This document shows, one piece after another, positions 7,978 through 16,323 of a DNA stretch of 48,513 nucleotides. Below the pieces are notes generated by a model. That model saw nothing but the letters and a program-made list of their open reading frames with translations, was not told the origin of the DNA and did not search any database. The DNA comes from Bacteroidales bacterium. Its GTDB lineage: Bacteria > Bacteroidota > Bacteroidia > Bacteroidales > Paludibacteraceae. The first letter of the stretch is position 1. The number at the start of each line of letters is the position of its first letter. The DNA is taken from NCBI GenBank assembly GCA_022784645.1, contig JALFZG010000083.1, positions 1 through 48,513 on the forward strand. The letters are read 5' to 3'. The translations under genes and the position numbers were made by a program.

Positions 7978-8733
7978 ATGCGATTTCGAGACTTGGAAAT
8001 AATCGTTACCGTGAAGCGGATTCGTTCGCTCAGGTTGATTGTGCGGCCTACTGGCGAGGTCCTGCTGAATGTGCCAATAGGTGTGGCAGAAGAGGAGGTT
8101 GAGCGTTTTTTGAGCGCGCATTATTCGTGGATACTCCGCTCGCAGCAAAAGATGCAAAACAGGGAGGCTCAGCAGAAAAGAATCCGATATGAGAGCGGGG
8201 AGATGCACTTATTTTTCGGAAAGGAATTGCCGCTTAGGGTGGAGCCGGAGAGAGGCCGTGAGTCGGTGGATTTTCGGCCGGATGAGATTGTAATGTATGC
8301 CCATCCTGATCGCACGCCTATGCAGCGAAAAAAGCTTTTGTATCAAGGCTATTACGTGCAGTTTATGCCCGTTTTCAACGCGCTTTTTGAGAAATGGAGT
8401 GAGCGACTGACTCAGGAGATGTCGCCTGTTACGAGGCTCGCCAATCCGAATAAGTACAAGTATTTCAACGTCAGTATCAAACTGATGCGAACGGAGTGGG
8501 GTAGTTGTACGCCGGGCAATCGGAGGATGTCGTTTAATATCGACTTGGTGCGGCTGCCGAAAGCGTGTATCGAATATGTGGTGGTGCATGAGTTTACGCA
8601 TATCGACCGATGCGACCATTCGCCTGCTTTCTGGGCGCTTTGCGACCGTAGGCTTGCAGCAGTAGGTTTGCCGTCAAGCAAAGAGATTCGTGCACAGATG
8701 AAGCAGATGATTCGCGTTTGCGGAGGGTATTGA
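7978..8733 (+). CDS. YgjP-like (M48-type, DUF45) zinc metallopeptidase
   Basis: 251 residues, no signal peptide, so probably cytoplasmic. The C-terminal half carries the family signature: TEWGSC (172-177), HEFTH (204-208) with two zinc-binding histidines and the catalytic Glu205, and the third ligand in DHSPAFW (His214). Members of this family, related to SprT and wombat-type proteases, are widespread but their substrates are mostly unknown; several are linked to nucleic-acid modification systems elsewhere, but nothing of that kind is next to it here. It stands alone, divergent from nqrA. Confidence 0.88.
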   Translation: MRFRDLEIIVTVKRIRSLRLIVRPTGEVLLNVPIGVAEEEVERFLSAHYSWILRSQQKMQNREAQQKRIRYESGEMHLFFGKELPLRVEPERGRESVDFRPDEIVMYAHPDRTPMQRKKLLYQGYYVQFMPVFNALFEKWSERLTQEMSPVTRLANPNKYKYFNVSIKLMRTEWGSCTPGNRRMSFNIDLVRLPKACIEYVVVHEFTHIDRCDHSPAFWALCDRRLAAVGLPSSKEIRAQMKQMIRVCGGY

Positions 8734-8762
8734 AAAGTAGATTTTCCCTGTTTAAAAGGAGC

Positions 8763-8795
8763 AAAAAGCACCCCCGTAAGGCTTGCTTACGAGGG
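8763..8795 (-). terminator. Rho-independent terminator for the DUF4954 gene
   Basis: Stem cccccgtaag / cttacgaggg (one mismatch, loop gcttg) followed on the minus strand by TGCTTTTTGC. The T-run is on the minus side, so it most likely ends transcripts from the gene at 8959, about 160 bp away; it may also slow + strand read-through. Confidence 0.65.
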
Positions 8796-8903
8796 CACGG
8801 GGAAGGTTATTGGGATGAATTATGGAGAGATATTCGGCCCGTTATCTGGCTGTTATTCTAATAATGCCTCATATACATACGTCAGGCCGCTTTTAGCAAC
8901 TTA

Positions 8904-8955
8904 TGTGCAAGTCACATGTGTATGCCGCATGTGCAAGCCGCATGTACATGCTGCA
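8904..8955. repeat. Four-copy 13-bp tandem array after the DUF4954 gene
   Basis: Units tgtgcaagtcaca, tgtgtatgccgca, tgtgcaagccgca and tgtacatgctgca follow each other without spacers, ending 3 bp before the stop codon of the minus-strand gene. Many inner tgca/catg palindromes are present. No gene is seen in 8734-8958. Confidence 0.85.
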
Positions 8956-8958
8956 TTT

Positions 8959-10962
8959 TTATTTCTGCTTTTGGGTAGCGGGCATGAGGCGGGCGATGAT
9001 GCGGTCGCCAAGAGCTGACTTGATGCGGATATGGTCTTGCACTTCGCGCACAAAACTATTGCTCTCGAAGTCTCCGCGAACGTTTTCGAAGTCGAGATCT
9101 TTCTGCTGCTTGTCGCCATCTGCACCAAAGCCGGTACGGCTTGCGAGATTGAACTCTTTCTTGGCATCGTTATACACCATATTGTCGAGCGAAACCACAG
9201 CCGTTTTCCAGCGTTTGATAAGCGCAATCGCTTGCAGAGGGGTGATTTTATCCGGACGGATATGGTACATATCGTATAAGTGCTCATGCGCCCACGTCCA
9301 TTCGTAGGTGTAGTAATTGTCGGCCATTACATCGAAAGCCTGATTAACGGCTTCCAAATCACATATTTCGCCGGATTCAACCTGTTGCAGCATAGCGCTC
9401 ACCTCAGAGCGGGGAGCAATCAATCCGGCTACATCCACCCATTGTCCTTTACCGATCGGGGTAGAAGGAACGAGTGCCCAACGGAGATCTTCTACTGAGA
9501 TAGGCCCATCACCCGGACACATTTTCTCGATGCGCGAGATAAGCGAATTGCCCATGAATTTATCGATACCAATATGGTAGAGCTCGATGCCTCGCTTGAG
9601 GGAGGAATTGGTGATTTTGGTGCTGTGATACGAATAGATATCGCTCAGTTCACCACTCGAATAGCGGAGGTTATCCAAGAGGGAAAGGCCCTTGATCATC
9701 TTCTGAATGGTGAATGGCGAGAGGAGGTTATAGTTGATATGGTCGAACTTATGCGGATCTTTTCGTGCATCGCGTTTCGGCCATTTACGTACATCACGGA
9801 TAGTGCCCACGCTTCGGAGGTTGATGCCGGGGGAAAGGAACGTGCCGTTGTTTTTCTCAATCAGATAGGAGAAGGGGAGGTTGGTGGTGTCAGAATTGGT
9901 GACATGCCTTCCCATCACGAGCGAGAACGCTCCCACGCGTGCGGGCCAAAGAATATAGGAGTCAGATGCCGTTTTCGAGCCTCGTTCGAGGATACCTTGA
10001 TGGATAGGGCCGAGCTTGTACATGTGGTTGCTCTGATTGCTTCCCGAGCCAGCATTCATGAAGGAGTACATGCCCGCAATGAGGAGGGTGGATTTGTGGT
10101 GGGTAACGGTGAAAGGCCCTGCAAAAATGGCGCATGCTTCTCCATTCTCGCCTTGGCAGTTGCAGAAGAAAAGGCTATCGCTGGCGGAATAACCATGTCC
10201 GAATTGGCAGGCTTGCCCTACGAAACAACGTGTGAGCATGGCGGCATCGGTAATATGGCTGCCGCTTTGGATAATCACGTCTTCGCAAATCACGCCCATA
10301 CCGATGGTGATAGGCGCTGCTTGGTTGGAGCAAATCGAGCCGTTAGTCAGCCTTCTGACGCCCTCCAACAAGGCAGCATCCCCAATCCGCACATTGACAA
10401 TCGACTGACAACCTCGGATGATGCACCCCCTGCCGACTTCACCCATCGCAGAGCGTTTGGTAGCTATGTAGGCATCAATCTGGGCGTTCATTTTCTCAAT
10501 GAAAGCCGGACGATGACGGTAGATAGTGAGCGCATACGCTACATGCGAAGAGAGGGTGTCGTAGATGGTAATTTCCCGGCCGCCCGTCTCGTTGAGCACA
10601 GCCACTCTCACGCCATTACCAAAAGCCGACTCGCCTTCGACCGCCATGCAGCCGATATTCTCGATCAGCGTGCCTTCACCAATGCGGTAATTGGCTATGT
10701 ATTCGTGGATATGGGCAATGCGGCAGTTGTCGGCTACCTCCACGTTGTGGAGCGAAGCGTGATAGATGCCGGCCGGACGGGGAATGCCACCCGCGAGAGT
10801 GAACGCTTGGGAAAAAACACCTAAGCTAATCTGCCCGCTGAAGCAGACGTTTTTTACGGTCTCGGGCAGAAAACCTTCTGCCACATGAATATTTTTCCAA
10901 TCATCAGCCATGCAACCCTGTGCTTGGAGTTGCATGATTTCATTTTCTGTAAGTTGTCTCAT
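8959..10962 (-). CDS. DUF4954 family hexapeptide-repeat protein
   Basis: A 667-residue protein that I recognise as the Bacteroidetes-wide DUF4954 family. Residues ~80-350 contain runs of imperfect hexapeptides (for example VEVADNCRIAHIHEYIANYR, RIGDAALLEGVRRL, GMGVICEDVIIQSGSHITDA) as in left-handed beta-helix acyl- or nucleotidyl-transferases such as GlmU and LpxA. There is no signal peptide. A sugar-nucleotide or acyltransferase role is plausible but not shown; the C-terminal ~250 residues are helical and specific to the family. Single gene with its own promoter and terminator. Confidence 0.85.
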   Translation of the reverse strand: MRQLTENEIMQLQAQGCMADDWKNIHVAEGFLPETVKNVCFSGQISLGVFSQAFTLAGGIPRPAGIYHASLHNVEVADNCRIAHIHEYIANYRIGEGTLIENIGCMAVEGESAFGNGVRVAVLNETGGREITIYDTLSSHVAYALTIYRHRPAFIEKMNAQIDAYIATKRSAMGEVGRGCIIRGCQSIVNVRIGDAALLEGVRRLTNGSICSNQAAPITIGMGVICEDVIIQSGSHITDAAMLTRCFVGQACQFGHGYSASDSLFFCNCQGENGEACAIFAGPFTVTHHKSTLLIAGMYSFMNAGSGSNQSNHMYKLGPIHQGILERGSKTASDSYILWPARVGAFSLVMGRHVTNSDTTNLPFSYLIEKNNGTFLSPGINLRSVGTIRDVRKWPKRDARKDPHKFDHINYNLLSPFTIQKMIKGLSLLDNLRYSSGELSDIYSYHSTKITNSSLKRGIELYHIGIDKFMGNSLISRIEKMCPGDGPISVEDLRWALVPSTPIGKGQWVDVAGLIAPRSEVSAMLQQVESGEICDLEAVNQAFDVMADNYYTYEWTWAHEHLYDMYHIRPDKITPLQAIALIKRWKTAVVSLDNMVYNDAKKEFNLASRTGFGADGDKQQKDLDFENVRGDFESNSFVREVQDHIRIKSALGDRIIARLMPATQKQK

Positions 10963-11009
10963 TATTGCTTAGCCGCTATCCCTGGCTAAAGGGGGAAAGT
11001 TTTCGGCTG

Positions 11010-11041
11010 CAAAATTAGACAAAAAAATCGAATTGACCAAA
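11010..11041 (-). promoter_or_regulatory. Promoter of the DUF4954 gene
   Basis: On the minus strand TTTG (11038-11041), 20 nt, TAATTTTG (11010-11017). Full consensus, about 48 bp upstream of the start codon. Confidence 0.8.
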
Positions 11042-11143
11042 TAAAAAATCACGAAAACGATTGCGAAAACGATATAAAAATTTGCGTTTTTGAAATAATG
11101 AGTTTATACGTCAAAAAACAATGATTAATATTACCAAGTAGGA

Positions 11144-13636
11144 TTATAGTAATCCCAGGGCGTGGGCTATGGTGGTGAGCATCTTATCGAGTTCAAAGGG
11201 CTTGGCGATGTGGCCATTCATGCCGACATCGAAGGCGTTTTGGCGGTCTTCGTCGAAGGCATTGGCGGTCATCGCTACGATGGGTAGTGCGGCTTTCTTG
11301 GGGTCCTCTAAACGGCGAATGATGCGTGTGGCTTTATAGCCATCCATATTAGGCATCTGGATATCCATCAGAATGAGGTCGAAGTAGTCGGCAGGCGTTT
11401 TCTCCACACGATTCACGCACTCGATACCATCCGTAACATGCTCTACTTCGAAGCCCAAATCGCTGAGGATATCGATGGCAATCTCGGCATTGAGCTCATT
11501 GTCTTCCGCCATGAGTATGCGCTTGCCTGCAAACTTGGGTGCGAGCACATCAGCAGCATGCTCGGTGGTCACTTCTTTGCGGGTTGTTTGTACTATCCGA
11601 TGCGGTACAGTAATAGTGAAACGCGTACCAGCACCGAGCTCACTCTCCACCTCGATGGTGCCGTTCATCAGCTCTACGAGTCGCTTCACGATAGGCATAC
11701 CGAGGCCAGTACCAATCACGCGACTGTCGGTGGAGTTCTTCTCGCGGGTAAATGGTTCGAAAAGGGTGGGGAGGAAGGCCTTCGACATGCCGATACCATT
11801 GTCTTCGAGGATGGTTTTGTAAATAACGATATCTTCTGATTCTGAAGGTAACTCGTTGACACTCATGAGTACACGCCCACCAACAGGGGTGTATTTCTCG
11901 GCATTGCTGAGCAGATTCAGATAGACTTCACGAATCTTGGTGCTATCACCCCAAATATCTCCGTGTTGCACGTTGATTTGTAGATCAAACGTGATGCATT
12001 TATCGCGGAATCGGTTTTCGAAAATGCTTCGTAGTCCATCGCAGGAATCGTGGATGTTCATCGGAATCTCATCGAGTCGCTCCTTACCGCTTTCGATGCG
12101 CGCCATCTCCAGCACGTTGTTGATGAGGGAGAGGAGGAAACTGTTGGCAGACTGGAGTTTGTCGAGGTATTGCAAAACGGCTTCGGGGTCGTTGACGTGC
12201 TTGCGGATGATATCAGAGAAGCCAATGATGGCATTCATAGGCGTACGGATATCATGGCTCATGCTGAAGAGGAAATCGGTCTTGGCTTTGTTGGCCGTTT
12301 CGGCGGCAGTACGCGCCTGTTCTGCTTCACGCCGAGCAGCATTGGCCACGTCTCTTGATGCTTCTGCTTCATGCCGAGCAGCATTGGCTTCATCTCTCGA
12401 AGCCTCGGCTTCTTGACGAGCCAATTCGGCTTCGTTTCGGGCGGCTTGAAGCCATTGCTTCTCCTGCTCTTCGTGCGCCACCAAGTCGTCGATACATTTG
12501 CTGACCAACACAAAATTGCTCTTGTCGTCTTTCAGAACAGGCAGAAGCAGCACCTCAAAATTCTGCTGACCAGCACGATTCGGGCGAACCTTAAAAACTT
12601 TTCTGATAACCTGTTTGCCTCCGGCAATGAGCTCGCGGAGGTTGGTTATATTCATGGTCTCCCACAAGTCATTCTGATATTCGGGTAATACGTAATTATG
12701 GATATATGCTGAGAAAAACTCATCGAATGGGCAGTCGTTGGGCATGTCAATTGACGAAGCGTTGTAGTTCGAACTGAGTTTATGAATATGCATGAGCCCT
12801 TCATCGATGTTCACCGTGATGATTGTGCCATAATCGGATGAGATGGCCTGATTGATGAGGTTGATTTCTTCGATGCTTTTTCGGAGCTCATGCTCGCGGG
12901 TGCAATCGATAGCAAAGAGCACGCACTCGAGGTGGTTATTGGTGGGGTTCTTAATCAAACTGGCTGTAAGACGTGACCAACAAATCGTGCCATCTTTTTT
13001 GCGAAGGCGGTATTCGTGGGAGAGCGAACGTTGCCCCATTTCGAAAATCAGCCTGAGGTTCGAAGGGTTGAAATGGTTGCGGAATTGATATTTTTCTGAC
13101 TCCTCGATAATAAAATCCGTGAAAGTATAAATGCAATGTTCCGCAATTTTCGGAAGGGTATTCGAATACGTATTGAGGGTACTCTTGCTGTAAAGAACGA
13201 TATTGGCATCGAGGTCGAGGTGGGTGACGCCTTGGGTGTCCGTGTTGGAGTTCATGATAGCCTCCACCTCGGTGTTGTAGATATTTTCAGAAACGCTCAC
13301 TTCGGTGATGTCCTGCACATATACGGCATAAGCAGACCGCCCATTCCAAATGATGGACTTGTAGCGCGCTTTAAAAATACCATTGCCTTTGCGGTAGGTA
13401 TGCGTCAGTTTGTTGTCTTGATTAGCACGTTTGAGCGGACAGAAAATGCAGGGTTCGGAGTAGCCAAAAAGCGCCCGATAACAAGGTTTATCGGGAAGAG
13501 TAGTGTTGGTTATTTCCCAAAAATCTCTCGCCTTTTTGTTGGCATAGAGCAAACTCAGGGAATTGGCATCTATTACAGCTATGATCTGATCGGAGTCTTC
13601 AAGAATCTGCTGTAAAACGAGGGAGTCGTAATGCAT
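11144..13636 (-). CDS. Hybrid sensor histidine kinase/response regulator with PAS domains
   Basis: 830 residues, no membrane helices, so a soluble sensor. Order: PAS-like domain (about 10-115, with CxxC in EPCIFCPLKR), second PAS/PAC region (~125-250, ending in a conserved RKKDGTICW segment), third sensor region (~255-385), a long alanine/glutamate-rich coiled coil (388-452), HisKA with FSMSHDIRTPMNAI (phospho-acceptor His461), HATPase with N-box Asn578, DNGIGM (612-617) and GTGLGM (642-647), and a receiver domain (706-830) with Asp758. There is no output domain, so signal must pass to another protein. Promoter at 13667-13698. The ligand is unknown; the cysteines in the first PAS could sense metal or redox, but that is a guess. 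Confidence 0.93.
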   Translation of the reverse strand: MHYDSLVLQQILEDSDQIIAVIDANSLSLLYANKKARDFWEITNTTLPDKPCYRALFGYSEPCIFCPLKRANQDNKLTHTYRKGNGIFKARYKSIIWNGRSAYAVYVQDITEVSVSENIYNTEVEAIMNSNTDTQGVTHLDLDANIVLYSKSTLNTYSNTLPKIAEHCIYTFTDFIIEESEKYQFRNHFNPSNLRLIFEMGQRSLSHEYRLRKKDGTICWSRLTASLIKNPTNNHLECVLFAIDCTREHELRKSIEEINLINQAISSDYGTIITVNIDEGLMHIHKLSSNYNASSIDMPNDCPFDEFFSAYIHNYVLPEYQNDLWETMNITNLRELIAGGKQVIRKVFKVRPNRAGQQNFEVLLLPVLKDDKSNFVLVSKCIDDLVAHEEQEKQWLQAARNEAELARQEAEASRDEANAARHEAEASRDVANAARREAEQARTAAETANKAKTDFLFSMSHDIRTPMNAIIGFSDIIRKHVNDPEAVLQYLDKLQSANSFLLSLINNVLEMARIESGKERLDEIPMNIHDSCDGLRSIFENRFRDKCITFDLQINVQHGDIWGDSTKIREVYLNLLSNAEKYTPVGGRVLMSVNELPSESEDIVIYKTILEDNGIGMSKAFLPTLFEPFTREKNSTDSRVIGTGLGMPIVKRLVELMNGTIEVESELGAGTRFTITVPHRIVQTTRKEVTTEHAADVLAPKFAGKRILMAEDNELNAEIAIDILSDLGFEVEHVTDGIECVNRVEKTPADYFDLILMDIQMPNMDGYKATRIIRRLEDPKKAALPIVAMTANAFDEDRQNAFDVGMNGHIAKPFELDKMLTTIAHALGLL
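12321..12430. repeat. 42-bp direct repeat inside the kinase gene
   Basis: About 2.5 copies with starts at 12321, 12363 and 12405. Each encodes one 14-residue unit of the type EAEASRDEANAARH, two heptads of coiled coil joining the sensor part to the kinase. The in-frame period allows copy-number change without breaking the gene. Confidence 0.8.
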
Positions 13637-13666
13637 AGAAATACCTGTCTTTCATGATTTCGACTG

Positions 13667-13698
13667 CAAAATTACGAAAAAAAATTGAATCGTGCAAG
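13667..13698 (-). promoter_or_regulatory. Promoter of the hybrid kinase gene
   Basis: On the minus strand CTTG (13695-13698), 20 nt, TAATTTTG (13667-13674), one mismatch in the -33 element. Start codon about 31 bp downstream. Confidence 0.7.
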
Positions 13699-13734
13699 AA
13701 AGGCAGGTATTTTTTTACATTTTTTGGTAAAAAA

Positions 13735-15657
13735 CTATTTTACAATCAGTTTTTGCGTGTACCAACGCCCGCCATAGAAGGCTTTTACAAAGTAAATTCC
13801 GTTTGCGAGCATATCGGTTTGGATTTGATAATCAAACGTTGCTTCCGGCATTTTTCCAAAGCCTTGAATCGTCTTTCCGGTGAGGTCGGCAAGGAAGAGC
13901 GCTTCGCATCCGAGCGGGAGGCTCACGAGGCAGTATTCTGTGCAGGGGTTAGGGCGTAAGGAGAGCACATCTGCCAAAGGCAGGGTGGGGAGCACAGTAG
14001 GCACGGAGTCGAGGTCTTCAGGCTCGAATGGTTGTGGCAGGAAAGCGTCCGTCTCATTGGGTTCAGTAGCCGTTTCCGCCCACTCTTCGATTTGGCAATC
14101 GGGCATGCGCGAGAACGAGATGATGGTTCGCACGAGCATGTCGTTGAGGTGCTCCACTTTGAGCGAGTCAGTGGTGGGCTTGAGGTGGGTGCCGCCAATG
14201 CCGGAGTCATCGGTGAGGAAGAACGAGCTACCGTTGGTGATGAGGGCAAGGCTTCTCATGAGCAGCTCGCCACTTTCGCGAAGACCGCTGCACACTACTG
14301 GCACAACACGAATACCAGCTGCTGCGGCATTCAGCACTTGCTCATGGAGCAATTTGAGCGTTGTCTCATCGTTATGGCAGGGTGCATCGAGGATGAGGAA
14401 AGCAATGCGTGCACGAGCCAAAGGCGACCAACCCGCGGCATTCACGGCAGCCATAAGTGCCTCAGGCACAGCCTCTTCGTAGTCTCCGCCACCTGCTGCC
14501 GATTGGGCGGAGATAAACTGCTGAGTCGTTTGGATAGAGTCGCTCAAACGCGAGATGCGGGTGAGGTATGCATCGGTGTGATCGCGATACACGAGGGCAC
14601 CAGTGCGGATATGCAGCCCCTCAACGGCCGATTGCGAACGGCTGATGACGTCTTGCATCTCTGCCTGAAGGTAACGAAGCTCATCGCTCATCGAGCCGGT
14701 TGCATCAAAGATGAAGAACACGTCTGCCACTTCGGGCGCTTCACAAGGCTCGTTGATGCTAATGCGGATAAGTCCTTCTGTATCAAAGCGTTGGGCAGGA
14801 TATTGCTGACCGTCAATCTGCACAAAAGCAGCAGTCGTTTTGTTCGTTTCAAAAAGCCCATCCCAAAGCTCTGCTTTGCCGGTGTTGTCCGTACGGGCTT
14901 GGAAGAGGGTGTTGCCCTTCGTATCTGTAAGGCTGACCGACCGATCCACGATGGGGTAGCCTTGCGTGTTGGTGAGTTGCACCACATAACGGTTGCGAGG
15001 TACCATCTGCCAATCTTTGAGGTAGTTTGAGTGTGAGCCATCGAGCAGTTTCGGCCAGAGCGCCCATTGGGCGAAATCGTTGACTTCACCTGCGGTGAGT
15101 TTGCCTGCCGAGGGGAGATTATTGGCCATTCCTCGGATAAACACTTTTTCTTCGGTTGCTGATGCTGCATCTAAAACTGCCATATCTGCCGCTTCCTCTT
15201 CCTCCACGATATAGGCATCCTCAGCCGTTTCGGGGGCTATCATGCTGGCCATCAAGGGCTTCCCATAACCTACAACTTTTCTATCTTTGCTTTTACGTCT
15301 GCGTTTATGGCCTTTCTCGTCAACCTCTTCTTCTTCGAAGACTCCTATTTCAGGATAATGGCGCTCGCCCATTCGGATGATTACCGTCTGCCCTTGCATG
15401 GTAGGAGTGAGGGTAAAACGCACGGTATCGCGAAGAGGCGCAACGAGCGTCAGCAGGAGGTCGTTTTGCAACGGCAACCCCATCACATAGCGTCCATCGA
15501 AGGTAGTGGTGAAGGGCTCGCAACCCTTTGCGGTAATGCGTACATCCTGCAAAAGCGCATTGGCCGAATCCATCACGAGGATCGTAGTGGGAGCTTGTTT
15601 TGCAAAAATGCTGAGGCTGACGAAAGCTGCACTCAGGAAAAGAATCATGCGTTTCAT
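13735..15657 (-). CDS. VWA-domain protein with type IX secretion C-terminal sorting domain
   Basis: 640 residues with a Sec signal peptide (1-19). An N-terminal carboxypeptidase-regulatory-like beta domain (~22-100) is followed by a charged linker rich in Glu then Lys/Arg (107-127). A von Willebrand A domain begins at VFFIFDATGSM with MIDAS residues Asp318, Thr320 and Ser322. The C-terminus (about 565-640: SLRPNPCTEYCLV, then GIYFVKAFYGGRWYTQKLIVK-like strand pattern) is a typical type A sorting domain recognised by the type IX secretion system, so the protein should be exported to the cell surface. Role probably adhesion or protein assembly. A sigma-54-like promoter lies 31 bp upstream of the start codon. 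Confidence 0.87.
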   Translation of the reverse strand: MKRMILFLSAAFVSLSIFAKQAPTTILVMDSANALLQDVRITAKGCEPFTTTFDGRYVMGLPLQNDLLLTLVAPLRDTVRFTLTPTMQGQTVIIRMGERHYPEIGVFEEEEVDEKGHKRRRKSKDRKVVGYGKPLMASMIAPETAEDAYIVEEEEAADMAVLDAASATEEKVFIRGMANNLPSAGKLTAGEVNDFAQWALWPKLLDGSHSNYLKDWQMVPRNRYVVQLTNTQGYPIVDRSVSLTDTKGNTLFQARTDNTGKAELWDGLFETNKTTAAFVQIDGQQYPAQRFDTEGLIRISINEPCEAPEVADVFFIFDATGSMSDELRYLQAEMQDVISRSQSAVEGLHIRTGALVYRDHTDAYLTRISRLSDSIQTTQQFISAQSAAGGGDYEEAVPEALMAAVNAAGWSPLARARIAFLILDAPCHNDETTLKLLHEQVLNAAAAGIRVVPVVCSGLRESGELLMRSLALITNGSSFFLTDDSGIGGTHLKPTTDSLKVEHLNDMLVRTIISFSRMPDCQIEEWAETATEPNETDAFLPQPFEPEDLDSVPTVLPTLPLADVLSLRPNPCTEYCLVSLPLGCEALFLADLTGKTIQGFGKMPEATFDYQIQTDMLANGIYFVKAFYGGRWYTQKLIVK

Positions 15658-15687
15658 AGGCGTTTCTGTTTGGTTTGATTGCTAAAA

Positions 15688-15703
15688 CGCAAAAAGCGTG
15701 CCA
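15688..15703 (-). promoter_or_regulatory. Sigma-54-type -24/-12 promoter of the VWA gene
   Basis: On the minus strand TGGCACGCTTTTTGCG: GG, exactly 10 nt, GC, matching the RpoN consensus TGGCACG-N4-TTGC at every fixed position. The predicted start point is about 20 nt before the start codon at 15657. No TAnnTTTG box competes with it in this gap. Confidence 0.7.
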
Positions 15704-15750
15704 AACGTGCAAGAAGCAGTATTGTTCAGAAAATGGACTTGTCCATCTTT

Positions 15751-15933
15751 TTAGTAGAAACGTTTTTGCTCGGGCAGGTAATCGAAGCCGGCCTCTGCAA
15801 GGGTGTGTAGAAGCGCTTCTTGGTCGCGGTCGTAATATGCGCAGAGGGCTTCGAGCGACTCAAACTCGCCATCGCGCAACAGCATATTGATGGCCGACAC
15901 CAGCATTTGGGGATTCGTAGGGAGTGTTTCCAT
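15751..15933 (-). CDS. DUF4250 domain small protein
   Basis: 60 residues, no signal peptide. The pattern METLPTNPQMLVSAINMLLR, then a short acidic gap, LEALCAYYD and a helix ending in GFDYLPEQKRF matches the DUF4250 family of short cytoplasmic proteins found in Bacteroidetes and Firmicutes, whose function is unknown. The fold looks like a small helical domain. It lies 93 bp upstream of the VWA gene in the same orientation, but each has its own sigma-54-like site. Confidence 0.85.
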   Translation of the reverse strand: METLPTNPQMLVSAINMLLRDGEFESLEALCAYYDRDQEALLHTLAEAGFDYLPEQKRFY

Positions 15934-15964
15934 ATATATTTTTTATTAAAATGTACCTTCCTAC

Positions 15965-15980
15965 TACAAAAATCACGCCA
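15965..15980 (-). promoter_or_regulatory. Sigma-54-type promoter of the DUF4250 gene
   Basis: On the minus strand TGGCGTGATTTTTGTA: GG, 10 nt, GT. It differs from the ideal TGGCACG-N4-TTGCA at three positions but keeps exact spacing and lies 32 bp upstream of the start codon, the same geometry as at the VWA gene. Confidence 0.6.
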
Positions 15981-16046
15981 AACGCAGAAAATTCATGCTA
16001 TTGGCATAATTTTTCCCTCTTTCATTGTCCGTTCAGCGTCCGTTCA

Positions 16047-16126
16047 TCTAGCTTGTATCTAGCTTGTATCTAGCTTGTATCTAGCTTGTTTGCAAGCACG
16101 ATGAAAGCTAGATGCAAGCTAGATGC
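16047..16126. repeat. 11-bp repeats: four direct plus two inverted copies
   Basis: Four tctagcttgta/tctagcttgtt units run from 16047 to 16090, and two units of the opposite orientation (aagctagatgc) from 16105 to 16126. Together they can form a stem of about 20 bp with one mismatch, with several alternative registers because the copies outnumber their partners. It lies between the 3' end of the hemolysin III gene and the DUF4250 promoter. Positions 15981-16323 hold no gene. Confidence 0.88.
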
Positions 16127-16212
16127 GTGGAGGCAGAGAGGAGGATGAGAGGAAAAATGCCGATGAAAAAGTGAGGGCAGGTGGCTTGACGACTCTGCTG
16201 AACATAAACAAT

Positions 16213-16240
16213 GAAGCGAGGGCTTCACAGCTCCCGCTTC
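16213..16240 (-). terminator. Possible terminator for the hemolysin III gene
   Basis: gaagcgaggg pairs with ctcccgcttc (two imperfect positions) around a short loop. On the minus strand the stem is followed by ATTGTTTATG, only moderately U-rich. It is 84 bp past the stop codon at 16324. A second small hairpin (aatgtgg/ccacatt, 16265-16282) lies between. Confidence 0.4.
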
Positions 16241-16323
16241 ACAAAAATACTATAAACTGAAATCAATGTGGAAGTCCACATTTTATGGGGGGAATCGAAT
16301 GTACGAGGCAATCGGAATGGACG

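Noticed and set aside
8815..9018. 67-codon ORF after the metallopeptidase gene
   Set aside because: It reads through the 13-bp array and the end of the minus-strand gene; no promoter or start context.
9574..10824. 416-codon frame antisense to the DUF4954 gene
   Set aside because: Shadow of a recognised family; no promoter and no recognisable domain.
15989..16006. Second TGGCATAATTTTT sequence on the + strand
   Set aside because: The -12 half lacks its G (reads TTTTTCC) and no + strand gene follows for more than 1.3 kb.
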